Positions 26,197 to 34,597 of a DNA stretch of 64,000 nt are shown one piece after another. The translations under genes and the position numbers were made by a program. Under the pieces are notes generated by a model. The model saw only the letters and a program-made list of their open reading frames with translations, was not told the origin of the DNA and did not search any database. Source of the stretch: Agrococcus casei LMG 22410 (GTDB taxonomy: Bacteria > Actinomycetota > Actinomycetes > Actinomycetales > Microbacteriaceae). The stretch covers positions 50,045-114,044 of the forward strand of contig NZ_FUHU01000028.1 of the NCBI RefSeq assembly GCF_900163565.1. Direction: 5' to 3'. Within the stretch, counting starts at the first letter, position 1. Each line of letters opens with the position of its first letter.

Positions 26197-27285
26197 ATGG
26201 CTCATGATCGAAAGCGCACCTCGGCGCTCGCAGCTGTGGTTGCTCTCTCGGCGCTTCTGGCGGGGTGCTCGGCGCCGTCGCCGCAGGGCGCCCCCACTGG
26301 CGAGTATGCGCCCGTCCCCGACCTGGTCACGACAGAAGAGGTGACCTTTCGCGAGTCCTTCGAGATGAGCCCCGAGGACACGCATGAGTACTGGTCGGAT
26401 CCGACCATCTTCAACAACGCCGACACCTTCAACTACACCTCTCCTGACGGCGCGATCGGCGAGCAGTCGGCTGACAGGCCCACCGGCGCGTACATCGAGC
26501 CGACCGACGGCATGGAGATCGGCGAGAACGGCAACGGGCCGGGCGACGTCGCGACAGCCCAGGAGTTCGAGCCCGACGGCCTGGCGAAGAACGCGACCGG
26601 ACGCCTGTACATCGCATTCGGCGACCAGTTCAACTTCGTCTGCAGCGCAACCGTCGTCAATTCACGAACGGGCAGCGTCGTCGCGACCGCGGCCCACTGC
26701 CTGGTCGACACCGAGACCGGCGAGCTCGCGAAGAACGCGCTCTTCGTGCCGGACGACTACGACAACGGACGCGATCAGCCGCACGGCGCATGGAGCGCTG
26801 TCGACATGGTCGTGCCCTCGACGTTCATCGACGGCGTGAAGAAGAGCAATACCGACATCGAGGGCGACGGCTGGACGTACGACTTCGGGTTCCTCGTGAT
26901 GGAGGAGCAGGACGGCTCCCCCATCCAGGAGGTCACCGGCGCCATGGGCATCGCCTTCGGTGTGCCGACCAAGACGCTGATAAGCACCGGCTACCCCGCT
27001 GCCGGCCAGTTCGACGGGTCGAAGCGGTTCTTCTGCTCCACGACAGGCTTCGAGCACGGTCGCTTCGGCGGCTACTACTGGCCCTGCAACATGACGCCGG
27101 GCATGTCAGGCGGCGGCGTGTTCGCGTACTACGACAGCGAGCGCTCGTCCGGGTACCTCGTGGCGGTGAACTCGCTCGTCTATTTCGAAGACGGCGACCA
27201 GGACGCCGTGCACCACACGGAGTCTGCCGTCCTCGGCGAGCAGGCGCAGCAGCTGTATGTCGAAGCAGGAGGCTGGGGAAGTTGA
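26197..27285 (+). CDS. Trypsin-like serine protease lipoprotein
   Basis: A 362-residue exported protein. A signal peptide with lipobox LLAGC (C24) anchors it outside the membrane. About 100 linker residues precede a chymotrypsin-fold (S1) domain with the full triad: H167 in ATAAHC, D229 in WTYDFGFL and S304 in PGMSGGG. Cysteines 149/168 and 280/297 are placed to form two disulfides, the first flanking the active-site histidine. The form is closest to the glutamyl-endopeptidase (V8-like) branch. The following lipoprotein gene starts inside its stop codon. Confidence 0.88.
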   Translation: MAHDRKRTSALAAVVALSALLAGCSAPSPQGAPTGEYAPVPDLVTTEEVTFRESFEMSPEDTHEYWSDPTIFNNADTFNYTSPDGAIGEQSADRPTGAYIEPTDGMEIGENGNGPGDVATAQEFEPDGLAKNATGRLYIAFGDQFNFVCSATVVNSRTGSVVATAAHCLVDTETGELAKNALFVPDDYDNGRDQPHGAWSAVDMVVPSTFIDGVKKSNTDIEGDGWTYDFGFLVMEEQDGSPIQEVTGAMGIAFGVPTKTLISTGYPAAGQFDGSKRFFCSTTGFEHGRFGGYYWPCNMTPGMSGGGVFAYYDSERSSGYLVAVNSLVYFEDGDQDAVHHTESAVLGEQAQQLYVEAGGWGS

Positions 27286-28226
27286 GAGCAAAGCGAGACT
27301 TGCGACTGGCCGGTCTGCTGACTGCAGTCGTCGTTGCAATGACAGGATGCGCATCCGCGGTCGAGCCGCAAGGCGTCGGGGTGCACGACGACGTGCTGGG
27401 CTACCACCAGTCGGCCACTGAGCAGCTGGTGAATGAAGACCTCATCGAAGGCCTCGGCCTGCAGACCAACTACGTGGCAGTCGGCTACAAGCACGGTGTC
27501 GCCAGCGACGGCTCGACCCTGCACGTGCAGCACACGACGAGCTACGTCGACGGCTCGTACCTCGAGCGGGAGGCAAACGAGACGACCGGGCTGTCGATCG
27601 ACTCGTACCACGAGGCCGGCAGCGACAGGATCTACTACCTCTTCGGCGACGAGTACACAGAAGCGCTCGACATCAAGCCCTGGGGCGTGCTGCCCGGCGC
27701 CGACCTCGACCTCGAGAACAGCCCCCGCAGCGTGTGCCAGCTGAGTGCGCCCAACTACGCGTGCCAGATCCTGAGGTCGTGGAACTTCACCTCGGAGCAG
27801 CTGTTCGACGACGAGTCATCCGAGAGGATGCCGAACCACGTGCAGCGAAACGGCGACGGCTCGCTGTTGCTCACGACCGCCGTCTCGCTCAGCGCGATGA
27901 CGGAGTCGAACATGTTCACGTTCTCGGGCTCCCTGGCTGAGCTCGTCACCGACGAGACCCTCACGCAGCTGATTCCGGCGAAGATCTGGTTCGACAGGGA
28001 CGGCGTCGTGGTGAAGGCCGAGGTCAACGGCACGATCACCTCACCCGACAGCGATCTCACGCTTGAGCTGCAGATCGGGTACGAGGTGACCGGAACCGCC
28101 GACCCCGAAGAGGTCTCGGTCGCTGTGAACTCGCTCGACGACGACTACACCTTCGAGCTCACCGACCAGGCTGAGATCGATGCCTTCTGGGATGACATTC
28201 AGGCCGTTCGCCTCGGCGAGTACTAG
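27282..28226 (+). CDS. Lipoprotein of unknown function, coupled to the secreted protease
   Basis: A 314-residue exported protein. The TTG start at 27282 overlaps the TGA of the protease gene (TTGA), with GGAGG and GGGGAAG upstream. The signal peptide ends in a lipobox-like VAMTGC (C23). The mature part is rich in beta-strand, Asp/Glu/Ser/Thr and has two cysteines (VCQL, ACQI). I recognise no family, although the strand-rich layout recalls LppX/LprG-type carriers. Tight coupling suggests it is a partner, inhibitor or substrate of the protease. Confidence 0.75.
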   Translation: MRAKRDLRLAGLLTAVVVAMTGCASAVEPQGVGVHDDVLGYHQSATEQLVNEDLIEGLGLQTNYVAVGYKHGVASDGSTLHVQHTTSYVDGSYLEREANETTGLSIDSYHEAGSDRIYYLFGDEYTEALDIKPWGVLPGADLDLENSPRSVCQLSAPNYACQILRSWNFTSEQLFDDESSERMPNHVQRNGDGSLLLTTAVSLSAMTESNMFTFSGSLAELVTDETLTQLIPAKIWFDRDGVVVKAEVNGTITSPDSDLTLELQIGYEVTGTADPEEVSVAVNSLDDDYTFELTDQAEIDAFWDDIQAVRLGEY

Positions 28227-28235
28227 GAGATCCAC

Positions 28236-28844
28236 ATGACACAGCAGCCTCCCTACGGATCCGGCCATGATCCTCGCTACGGCAGCCGTTTCGGTCCCCC
28301 GCCAGGGGCACCTCAGCCGAGGCCGGGATTCGCCAGCCCGCCTCCTTCGGCACCGCCGGCCAGTGCGCCTGAGCGCCGGTACGCGCCGCCGTCAGCAGCG
28401 CCGCCATCAGCGGCTCCCCCGACACACGCTCCCTCGCCTCAGGGCTTCTACGGGCCGGCAACGCCGCCTCCTGCGATGCAGCAGCCGTCGCCAGAGCCGC
28501 AGCAGAAGCCGAAGAAGAGCCGCCGCGCACTGGCAGCCGCGCTCATCACCGGTGGAGCAGTGGCTGTGATCGCTGTGCCCCTCGGCATGGCACTCGGCTG
28601 GTTCATGCAGACCAACCAGTACTTCGACCAGGCCGCCGTCGAGGCACAGGTCGAGCAGGTGCTCGGCGAAGACTACGGCCTCGCCGAAGTCTCAGAGGTC
28701 TCGTGCCCCGCAGAGGTCAAGCCCGAGCAGGGAACCTCATTCGAATGCACCTACGTGCTCAACGACTCGACGCAGTCTGTGCCCGTGACCGTCGGATCTG
28801 ACGACGGCCAGCTGCTCATCGGCTCGCCAGCGGACGAGCAATAG
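28236..28844 (+). CDS. DUF4333 membrane protein with proline-rich N-terminus
   Basis: A 202-residue protein. The first 90 residues are a cytoplasmic Pro/Ala/Gln-rich low-complexity tail, followed by a basic patch (KPKKSRR), one membrane segment at about 98-120 and an extracellular DUF4333 domain with its two conserved cysteines (SCPAEV and FECTY). DUF4333 occurs in exported actinobacterial proteins; its role is unknown. It follows the lipoprotein gene after 9 nt, closing a three-gene secreted module that ends at a strong terminator. Confidence 0.82.
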   Translation: MTQQPPYGSGHDPRYGSRFGPPPGAPQPRPGFASPPPSAPPASAPERRYAPPSAAPPSAAPPTHAPSPQGFYGPATPPPAMQQPSPEPQQKPKKSRRALAAALITGGAVAVIAVPLGMALGWFMQTNQYFDQAAVEAQVEQVLGEDYGLAEVSEVSCPAEVKPEQGTSFECTYVLNDSTQSVPVTVGSDDGQLLIGSPADEQ

Positions 28845-28851
28845 CGCGCAG

Positions 28852-28891
28852 AAACCAGAAGAGGCGCCCCGCGGGGCGCCTCTTCTGGTTT
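28852..28891. terminator. Terminator after the secreted module and the tRNA-fMet gene
   Basis: A perfect 18-bp inverted repeat (28852-28869 and 28874-28891) with a CGCG loop. On the plus strand it ends in TTTTC, and its first arm starts with AAA so it also works from the minus strand, where it lies just 5 nt beyond the tRNA 3' end. Confidence 0.88.
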
Positions 28892-28896
28892 TCACT

Positions 28897-28973
28897 TGGT
28901 TGCGGGGGCAGGATTTGAACCTACGACCTCCGGGTTATGAGCCCGGCGAGCTACCGAACTGCTCCACCCCGCG
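28897..28973 (-). tRNA. Initiator tRNA-fMet (anticodon CAT)
   Basis: A 77-nt cloverleaf with CCA encoded. The acceptor stem begins C1 and ends opposite A72, the unpaired C-A that marks initiator tRNA, and the anticodon stem carries three G-C pairs next to the CAT loop (GGGCTCATAACCC), the other initiator hallmark. The T-arm reads GGTTCAAATCC. Confidence 0.97.
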
Positions 28974-29033
28974 TTGCAAGAGTCAACATTAGCATGACGC
29001 CTGACCGGGGGCAAATCCGCTCGGCAGCCGCCC

Positions 29034-32006
29034 CTACTGACCGTCTTCAGGAGGCGATTCGCCGTTCGCCTCTGCGATCCGGTCACTGATCACAATGGCC
29101 TCCTCGAGCGCGGTCTGCAGCTTCGCATCGGCTTCAGCCGCAGCCACGAGGTCGTTCTCGGCGTACGCCGCCGTGCGCTCGTCGATGGCTGCCTTCGCGT
29201 CTGCGAGCGCTTGGTCGAGCTGCTGCTGCAGCGACTGCTGCTCCTCAGACTCGGTGCCGTCACCCTCGGTTCCGTCGCCTTCGGTGCCGTCGCCTCCGGT
29301 CTCATCCGAATCGGTGTTCTGGCCTTCGTCACCGGCGACCGCACCCGAGTCACCCTCGAACAGGATGTCGAGCGCTTCGTCGAGTGTGTCGGCGAATGCG
29401 ATCTCGTCACCGAATGCCACCAGGATCTTGCGAAGCACAGGGAACGAGGTCGAACCGGTCGAGCGCAGGTACACCGGCTGGACGTAGAGCAGTCCGCCGC
29501 CGACAGGCACCGTGAGCAGGTTGCCTCTCATGACCTCGGTCGCACCCCGTTCGAGGATGTTCAGCTCAACCGAGATCGCGTTGTCGGTGTTGAAGTTGTT
29601 CTGCATCTGGCCGGGGCCCGGAACAGACTGGTCCTTCGGCAGCTGCTGCAGCGTGAGCTGGCCGTACGACTCGCTCACCTCGCCGGCAGTCGAGCCCGCA
29701 TCTGCGTTGACCGACAGATAGCCGTAGAGCACGTTGGGCGCATCAGCTCCCGACGGAATGTACGTCGAGTACAGCGTGAACGCCGGATCAGACTCACCAA
29801 CCGACATCGTCAGGTAGTACGGGGGCTGATAGGGCGCCGGGTTGTCGCTGCTCCACGTCGGCTCGCCCGGGGTGCGCCACTGGTCGTCGCCCGAGTAGAA
29901 CGTTCCCGGGTTCGTCACGTGGTACTCGCCCAGGATGAAGCGCTGGACCTTGAAGAGGTCCTGCGGGTACCGAACGTGCGAGAGCAGGTCGGCGCTCATC
30001 TCCTCCACCGGCGTCACGCTGGCGGGGTAGATGCTCGTCCACGCCTTCAGCATCGGGTCTTCTGTGTCCCAGGCGTACAGCGTCACGCTGCCGTCGTAGG
30101 CGTCGACCACGGCCTTGACCGAGTTGCGGATGTAGTTGATGCCTTCGATCGGCCCGTTCGACGGATTCGGGTTCGTCGTGTCGGCGATTGCGGCCGACAT
30201 GTTGATCTGCGACGAGTACGGGTACGCGTTCGTAGTCGTGAATCCGTCGACGATCCATACGACCTTGCCGTCGACGACTGCCGGGTAGGCGGTCTGATCA
30301 ACCGTGAGGTACGGAGCGACTGCCTGCACGCGATCCACGGGATCGCGGTTGTACAGGATCTGCGACTCCTCGTTCACCGCATCCGAGAGCAGGATCTGCT
30401 CACTCTGGAACTGCAGCGCGTACGCGAGGCGGTTGAACAGGCCTCCGAGGCTCGGTCCGCCGTCGCCGGAGAAGGTCGTCGTGGCGTTGCCAGCCCCCTC
30501 CTCCTCGCTGCGGGGGTAGTCGAGCTCGCGGTCGCCGTCTCCTTCGGGAGCGCCGACGATCGAGTACTCGGGAGTCGACTGGCCGAAGTAGATGCGAGGC
30601 TCGTACTCGCCCAGATCGCCGGAAGTCGGGACTCCGCCCTGCATGAACACCGGCTGGCCCTCAGGACCGCGCTGGTTTCCGTAGGCGGCGACGACGCCGT
30701 ATCCGTGGGTGTAGACCGTGTGCTGGTTGATCCACGACTCTTCGTTGCCGAGCTGGTCGACGTTGAGCTCGCGAACGGCGATGACGGTGTCGACGATCTC
30801 TCCGTCGATCTCGTAGCGGTCGACGTTGAGCTGCTCAGGGAACGAGTAGTACTGACGGAACGACTGCAGGTTCTGGAAGGCGCCGGACACGAGTGCCGGG
30901 TCCATGATGCGCAGGTTGGCGGTCGTCTGGGCGTCTTCGGCGAGCTGCCCGGCTTCGGTCTCGGTCTGCGTGTTCGTCGGCTCGACGTTCACGTCAGAGA
31001 CGCCGTAGGCATCGCGCGTCGCCTGGATGTTGCGCTCGATGTAGTCGGCCTCGAGCGTGATCGCGCTGGGGTCGACCTGGAAGCGCTGGATGATCGCGGG
31101 GTAGGCGATGCCGACCACAAGCGACAGCACGACCAGCACGGATGTTCCAATGATCGAGATGCGCCAGCGTCCGATGATCGCGGTGACGACAAACGCAATC
31201 GCGACGAGGACCGCCGACACCGCCATGATCTGGATGCCGGGAATCGTCGCGTTGACAGCGGCGAAGCCTGCACCGGACCGCACTGTTCCGCTGCCCTGCT
31301 GCGAGAGCGCCGCGTACTGGTTGAGCCAGATGTTGGCTGCCAGTGCGAGCATGAACAGCGCCGCGATGACCGCAAGCATGATGCGTGTCGCCCTCGCGAC
31401 ACGGAAGTCACGTCCGCTGATGCGCAGCGAGCCGTAGAGGTAGGCGATGGCGATGGTCGCAGCGAAGCAGGCGAACAGCACGAGCTGAGCGAACCCGAGC
31501 ACCTGCTGGTAGAACGGCACCTCAAAGACGAAGAAGCCGATGTTGAGGCCGAACTGCGGATCAGAGCCAGCGAAGTCCTGTCGGTTCAGCCAGAGCTGAG
31601 CCGTCTCCCAGCGGCTGGCTGCCGCTGCTCCGGCGAAGAGGCCGAACACAGCAGGAATGGCGACCATGCCGAGCTTGCGGAGCGGCTCGATGAGCTCCTG
31701 GTAGCGATCCAGCTGGCTGGAGAGCTGCGCGTACATCGGTCGCGTCCGGAACGCCACCTGCATGACAGCCAACAGCGGCACGGCCATGGCCACGAAGCCG
31801 ATGGCGAACATCACCGCAATCGAGATCCAGCGCACCTGCAGCACATTGGCGAAGCCGAGCTGGTCGAACCAGAGGTAGTCGGTGTAGAAGCCAGTGAAGT
31901 AGTAGAACGCGACTGCCACCGCGATCACCACGAACAGCGTCAGCACCAGTGGTGATCGCTTGCGGGGGGCAGCTGCGTCGGGTCTCTTCTCAGCGGAACT
32001 CGTCAC
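29034..32006 (-). CDS. UPF0182 family membrane protein
   Basis: A 990-residue protein with about seven membrane segments in the first 320 residues and a large extracytoplasmic domain to about residue 880. The start of the large domain and the motif FYTDYLWFDQLGF near residue 40-52 are characteristic of UPF0182. The C-terminus is acidic and Gln-rich with a GDGTE repeat. The start is GTG at 32006 with GGAGAG upstream. It heads the block UPF0182/PDZ-Lon/DUF2342 that I recall from mycobacteria. Function is not established. Confidence 0.92.
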   Translation of the reverse strand: MTSSAEKRPDAAAPRKRSPLVLTLFVVIAVAVAFYYFTGFYTDYLWFDQLGFANVLQVRWISIAVMFAIGFVAMAVPLLAVMQVAFRTRPMYAQLSSQLDRYQELIEPLRKLGMVAIPAVFGLFAGAAAASRWETAQLWLNRQDFAGSDPQFGLNIGFFVFEVPFYQQVLGFAQLVLFACFAATIAIAYLYGSLRISGRDFRVARATRIMLAVIAALFMLALAANIWLNQYAALSQQGSGTVRSGAGFAAVNATIPGIQIMAVSAVLVAIAFVVTAIIGRWRISIIGTSVLVVLSLVVGIAYPAIIQRFQVDPSAITLEADYIERNIQATRDAYGVSDVNVEPTNTQTETEAGQLAEDAQTTANLRIMDPALVSGAFQNLQSFRQYYSFPEQLNVDRYEIDGEIVDTVIAVRELNVDQLGNEESWINQHTVYTHGYGVVAAYGNQRGPEGQPVFMQGGVPTSGDLGEYEPRIYFGQSTPEYSIVGAPEGDGDRELDYPRSEEEGAGNATTTFSGDGGPSLGGLFNRLAYALQFQSEQILLSDAVNEESQILYNRDPVDRVQAVAPYLTVDQTAYPAVVDGKVVWIVDGFTTTNAYPYSSQINMSAAIADTTNPNPSNGPIEGINYIRNSVKAVVDAYDGSVTLYAWDTEDPMLKAWTSIYPASVTPVEEMSADLLSHVRYPQDLFKVQRFILGEYHVTNPGTFYSGDDQWRTPGEPTWSSDNPAPYQPPYYLTMSVGESDPAFTLYSTYIPSGADAPNVLYGYLSVNADAGSTAGEVSESYGQLTLQQLPKDQSVPGPGQMQNNFNTDNAISVELNILERGATEVMRGNLLTVPVGGGLLYVQPVYLRSTGSTSFPVLRKILVAFGDEIAFADTLDEALDILFEGDSGAVAGDEGQNTDSDETGGDGTEGDGTEGDGTESEEQQSLQQQLDQALADAKAAIDERTAAYAENDLVAAAEADAKLQTALEEAIVISDRIAEANGESPPEDGQ
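29251..29295. repeat. 15-bp tandem repeat in the UPF0182 gene
   Basis: Three consecutive 15-bp units beginning TCGGT(G/T)CCGTC encode three GDGTE pentapeptides in the acidic C-terminal tail. The number of units could vary between strains by slippage. Confidence 0.8.
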
Positions 32007-32059
32007 GTACTTCTCTCCAGCTCATCATGCTCGTCGCGGCATCCGCCGCCTGTTTGATT

Positions 32060-33124
32060 CTATCCGCCGCAGGACGGCAGCGCTGCCGCGGCCTCGGGGG
32101 CTCCGTCGGCCGCGGCAACCTGCTCAATCGCGGCCACGGCCTCGTCGAGTGTCGACACCGGAACAACGTGCAGCCCATCCGGAACATTTCCGACGACCTC
32201 ACCGCAGTTGTCCTGCGGCACCAGCATCCAGCTGGCTCCGTCGTCGAGTGCGCCGTGCATCTTCTGCACCACTCCTCCGATGCCGCCCACCGCGCCCTCT
32301 GCGGTGATGGTTCCGGTGCCGGCCCATGCAACGCCGCCGGTCATGCTTCCCGGAGTGAGGGTGTCGATGATCCCGAGTGCGAACATCGTGCCCGCGGAAG
32401 GGCCGCCGACGTTCGGCAGATCGATGTCGACCTCGAACGGGAAGACGTACTCGGCCATTGCCTGCACGCCGATCAGCTTGATGCCCTGTGTCTCCTCTGG
32501 CGTCACAGACACCGTCTTGCGCTCGCCGTCGCGTTCGATCACGATGTCGACGGCACCGTCGACTGCCGCTGTGGCTTCGCGGATCGAGTGAGCGTCCCAG
32601 ATGCGCTCCCCCTCGATCGTCACGAGTCGATCGCCTTCGAGAATGATGCCCTCAGCCGGCGAGTCGGGCACGACCCCGACCGCGGTGACAGTGACTTCGA
32701 CGTCGTGTCCCTGGTGCACGAGCGCAGCCGCCACTGCCGTCTGCTGGGAGTCGGTCATGGCCGCAGCCGACTGCTGGTTGCGCTCTTCGACCGTGATGCT
32801 TCCGTAGACGGACTCCATCGGAATCACGATCTGGCCCGGCGTGAAGTAGGCCGTGGCCGCTTCGGCCCAGTTCAGCGGCTGCTCGGGATTGCCGCGTGTC
32901 GAGACGGTGAGCAGGCGAAGCTCGCCATCGGCCTCATAGGTCTCGACGTCGTGCACCTGGATGATCGGGCCGTCTTCGCTCTCGCCCAGCGTGTCGAACG
33001 TGGGCCCTGGCAGCTGCGCGATGAAGGGCGACGGAAGAAATGCCATGGCGACGACCGCGACCAGGGCGGTGAGCGAGGCCCCCGTGCCGACGGTGCTCTT
33101 GAGCGAAGCGCGGCGGCGGAACAT
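32060..33124 (-). CDS. PDZ-Lon type membrane serine protease (YlbL family)
   Basis: A 354-residue protein: one N-terminal membrane anchor (about 13-35), a PDZ domain (about 120-210) and a C-terminal Lon-type (S16) protease domain. The Ser-Lys dyad is S243 in GGPSAGT and K288 in GGVVQKMHG, 45 residues apart as in Lon. The fold should be outside the cytoplasm. The ATG at 33124 has GGGAG a few nt upstream. It is divergent from the DUF2342 gene and 53 nt upstream of UPF0182 on the same strand. Confidence 0.9.
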   Translation of the reverse strand: MFRRRASLKSTVGTGASLTALVAVVAMAFLPSPFIAQLPGPTFDTLGESEDGPIIQVHDVETYEADGELRLLTVSTRGNPEQPLNWAEAATAYFTPGQIVIPMESVYGSITVEERNQQSAAAMTDSQQTAVAAALVHQGHDVEVTVTAVGVVPDSPAEGIILEGDRLVTIEGERIWDAHSIREATAAVDGAVDIVIERDGERKTVSVTPEETQGIKLIGVQAMAEYVFPFEVDIDLPNVGGPSAGTMFALGIIDTLTPGSMTGGVAWAGTGTITAEGAVGGIGGVVQKMHGALDDGASWMLVPQDNCGEVVGNVPDGLHVVPVSTLDEAVAAIEQVAAADGAPEAAAALPSCGG

Positions 33125-33211
33125 CCTTCTCCCTGGAGGTCGGTGGCCGCTGTTCGCGGCTGGCGGATGGCGTGGCGCCCTGAAATGGGGCGCGTTCACT
33201 GTCTCCACAGA

Positions 33212-33217
33212 TATCGT
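33212..33217 (+). promoter_or_regulatory. -10 element of the DUF2342 gene (leaderless)
   Basis: TATCGT, 6 nt upstream of the ATG at 33224, in the 99-nt divergent gap with the PDZ-Lon gene. Confidence 0.5.
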
Positions 33218-33223
33218 AGTGCC

Positions 33224-34570
33224 ATGAACGACGGCGAGAGTGACCGCGACAGAGATCCGGCAGAAGAGCTGCGCGAGATGATCCAGCGCATGCTGAGCGG
33301 CGACGGCGAGATGGACTTCAGCGCCCTCGCGAATGCGGCGGGCGTCTCCGGCGCCGATTCGCAGAGCATCGCGGGTCTCATGCAGCACCTGCAGTCGGCC
33401 CTGTCGAACCCGAGCGACGAGATCGACTGGTCGGCAGGCATGAAGCAGGCTGAGCGAGTCATCTCGCAGAACCCCGGCGCTGTCAGCAGCGACGAGCGCG
33501 ACGCCACGAAGCAGGCTGCGAATCTCGCTGCCCTCTGGCTCGACGAGCAGACCGAAGTCGGCTCGATCGGCGAGATGGAGCTGCTCTCACGCCAACAGTG
33601 GGCGCAGGCGACCATGCCCGTGTGGCAGGAGATCGCGGCGCCGGTCGCGACGAGCATCGCCGACGCGCTCACCCAGGCCATGGGCGAGGCGACGCCCGAG
33701 TCCGAGTCAGAGATGATCGCCGGTGCCGGCCGTCTCCTGCGCAACGTCGGCGGCACGCTCTTCGCCGTGCAGCTGGGCCAGGTCGTCGGTCAGCTCGCCG
33801 GTGAGGTGCTCGCAGGCGGCGACGTGGGATTCCCGCTGCTCGACGACCGTGCAGCAGTCATCCCGGCGAACCTGCCGAAGCTGACCGACGGCCTCGAGGT
33901 GCCCGTCGACCAGGTGCGCATCTGGCTGGCGCTTCGCGAGTTCGCCCATGCACGCCTCTTCCAGCACGCGAAGTGGCTGCGGCTGCAGGTGCTCAGCGGC
34001 ATCCGCAGCTATGCGGAGGGCATCCACGTCGATGTCCGCGCGATCGAAGACCTTGCTTCCGAAGTCGACCCCTCGAACCCCGAGCAGCTGCAGGAGCTCC
34101 TGCGCAACGGCTCGCTCATCCCTCCTCGCTCAGAAGAGCAGGAGCAGGCGCTCGCCTCGCTCGAGACCACCCTCGCGCTCGTCGAGGGCTGGGTCGACTG
34201 CGTCACAGCCAGTGCCGCGTCTCGCCTGCCGAGCGCACAGTCGATCGCCGAGGCGATTCGTCGCCGACGCGCGACCGGCGGGCCGGCCGAGAAGGCGTTC
34301 TCCACCCTCGTCGGCCTCGAGCTTCGCCCCCGTCGGCTGCGCGAGGCCAGCGAGTTCTGGCAGAAGGTGACGGATGCCGTCGGCAGCGAGAAGCGCGACT
34401 CCCTGTGGGCGCACTTCGACCTGGTGCCGACCGCTGACGACATCGACGACCCCAGTCGAATCATCGCAAGCCTCAAGGGCGAGCGAGTCGAGCCAGACGA
34501 GATGGACATCGCGCTCGCGCAGCTGTTCGACGAAGAAGAGGGCGACGGCCCTGTGGATAAGTCGGAGTAG
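33224..34570 (+). CDS. Zinc-dependent metalloprotease-like protein (DUF2342 family)
   Basis: A 448-residue protein of the DUF2342 family, once called coenzyme F420 biosynthesis-associated because of its distribution. The family core is visible: GEVLAGGDVGFPLL, AVIPANL, and the helix RIWLALREFAHARLFQHAKWLR that carries the putative zinc-site residues, then SRLPSAQSIAEAIRRRRA. No signal peptide. The substrate and any true protease activity remain uncertain. The ThiF-like gene follows after 27 nt. Confidence 0.88.
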   Translation: MNDGESDRDRDPAEELREMIQRMLSGDGEMDFSALANAAGVSGADSQSIAGLMQHLQSALSNPSDEIDWSAGMKQAERVISQNPGAVSSDERDATKQAANLAALWLDEQTEVGSIGEMELLSRQQWAQATMPVWQEIAAPVATSIADALTQAMGEATPESESEMIAGAGRLLRNVGGTLFAVQLGQVVGQLAGEVLAGGDVGFPLLDDRAAVIPANLPKLTDGLEVPVDQVRIWLALREFAHARLFQHAKWLRLQVLSGIRSYAEGIHVDVRAIEDLASEVDPSNPEQLQELLRNGSLIPPRSEEQEQALASLETTLALVEGWVDCVTASAASRLPSAQSIAEAIRRRRATGGPAEKAFSTLVGLELRPRRLREASEFWQKVTDAVGSEKRDSLWAHFDLVPTADDIDDPSRIIASLKGERVEPDEMDIALAQLFDEEEGDGPVDKSE

Positions 34571-34585
34571 CCCTTCTGGGCAGTG

Positions 34586-34591
34586 CACAAT
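34586..34591 (+). promoter_or_regulatory. -10 element of the ThiF-like gene (leaderless)
   Basis: CACAAT, 6 nt upstream of the ATG at 34598; the same hexamer and spacing occur at the Xaa-Pro aminopeptidase gene. Confidence 0.4.
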
Positions 34592-34597
34592 GCCTGC

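Noticed and set aside
29211..31955. A 914-codon open frame on the plus strand
   Set aside because: It is the antisense shadow of the UPF0182 gene; its product is Arg/Val/Asp/His-rich with no domain or start signal.
31949..33223. Upstream extension of the DUF2342 frame by more than 400 codons
   Set aside because: It is antisense to the PDZ-Lon gene, and the family sequence begins only at 33224.
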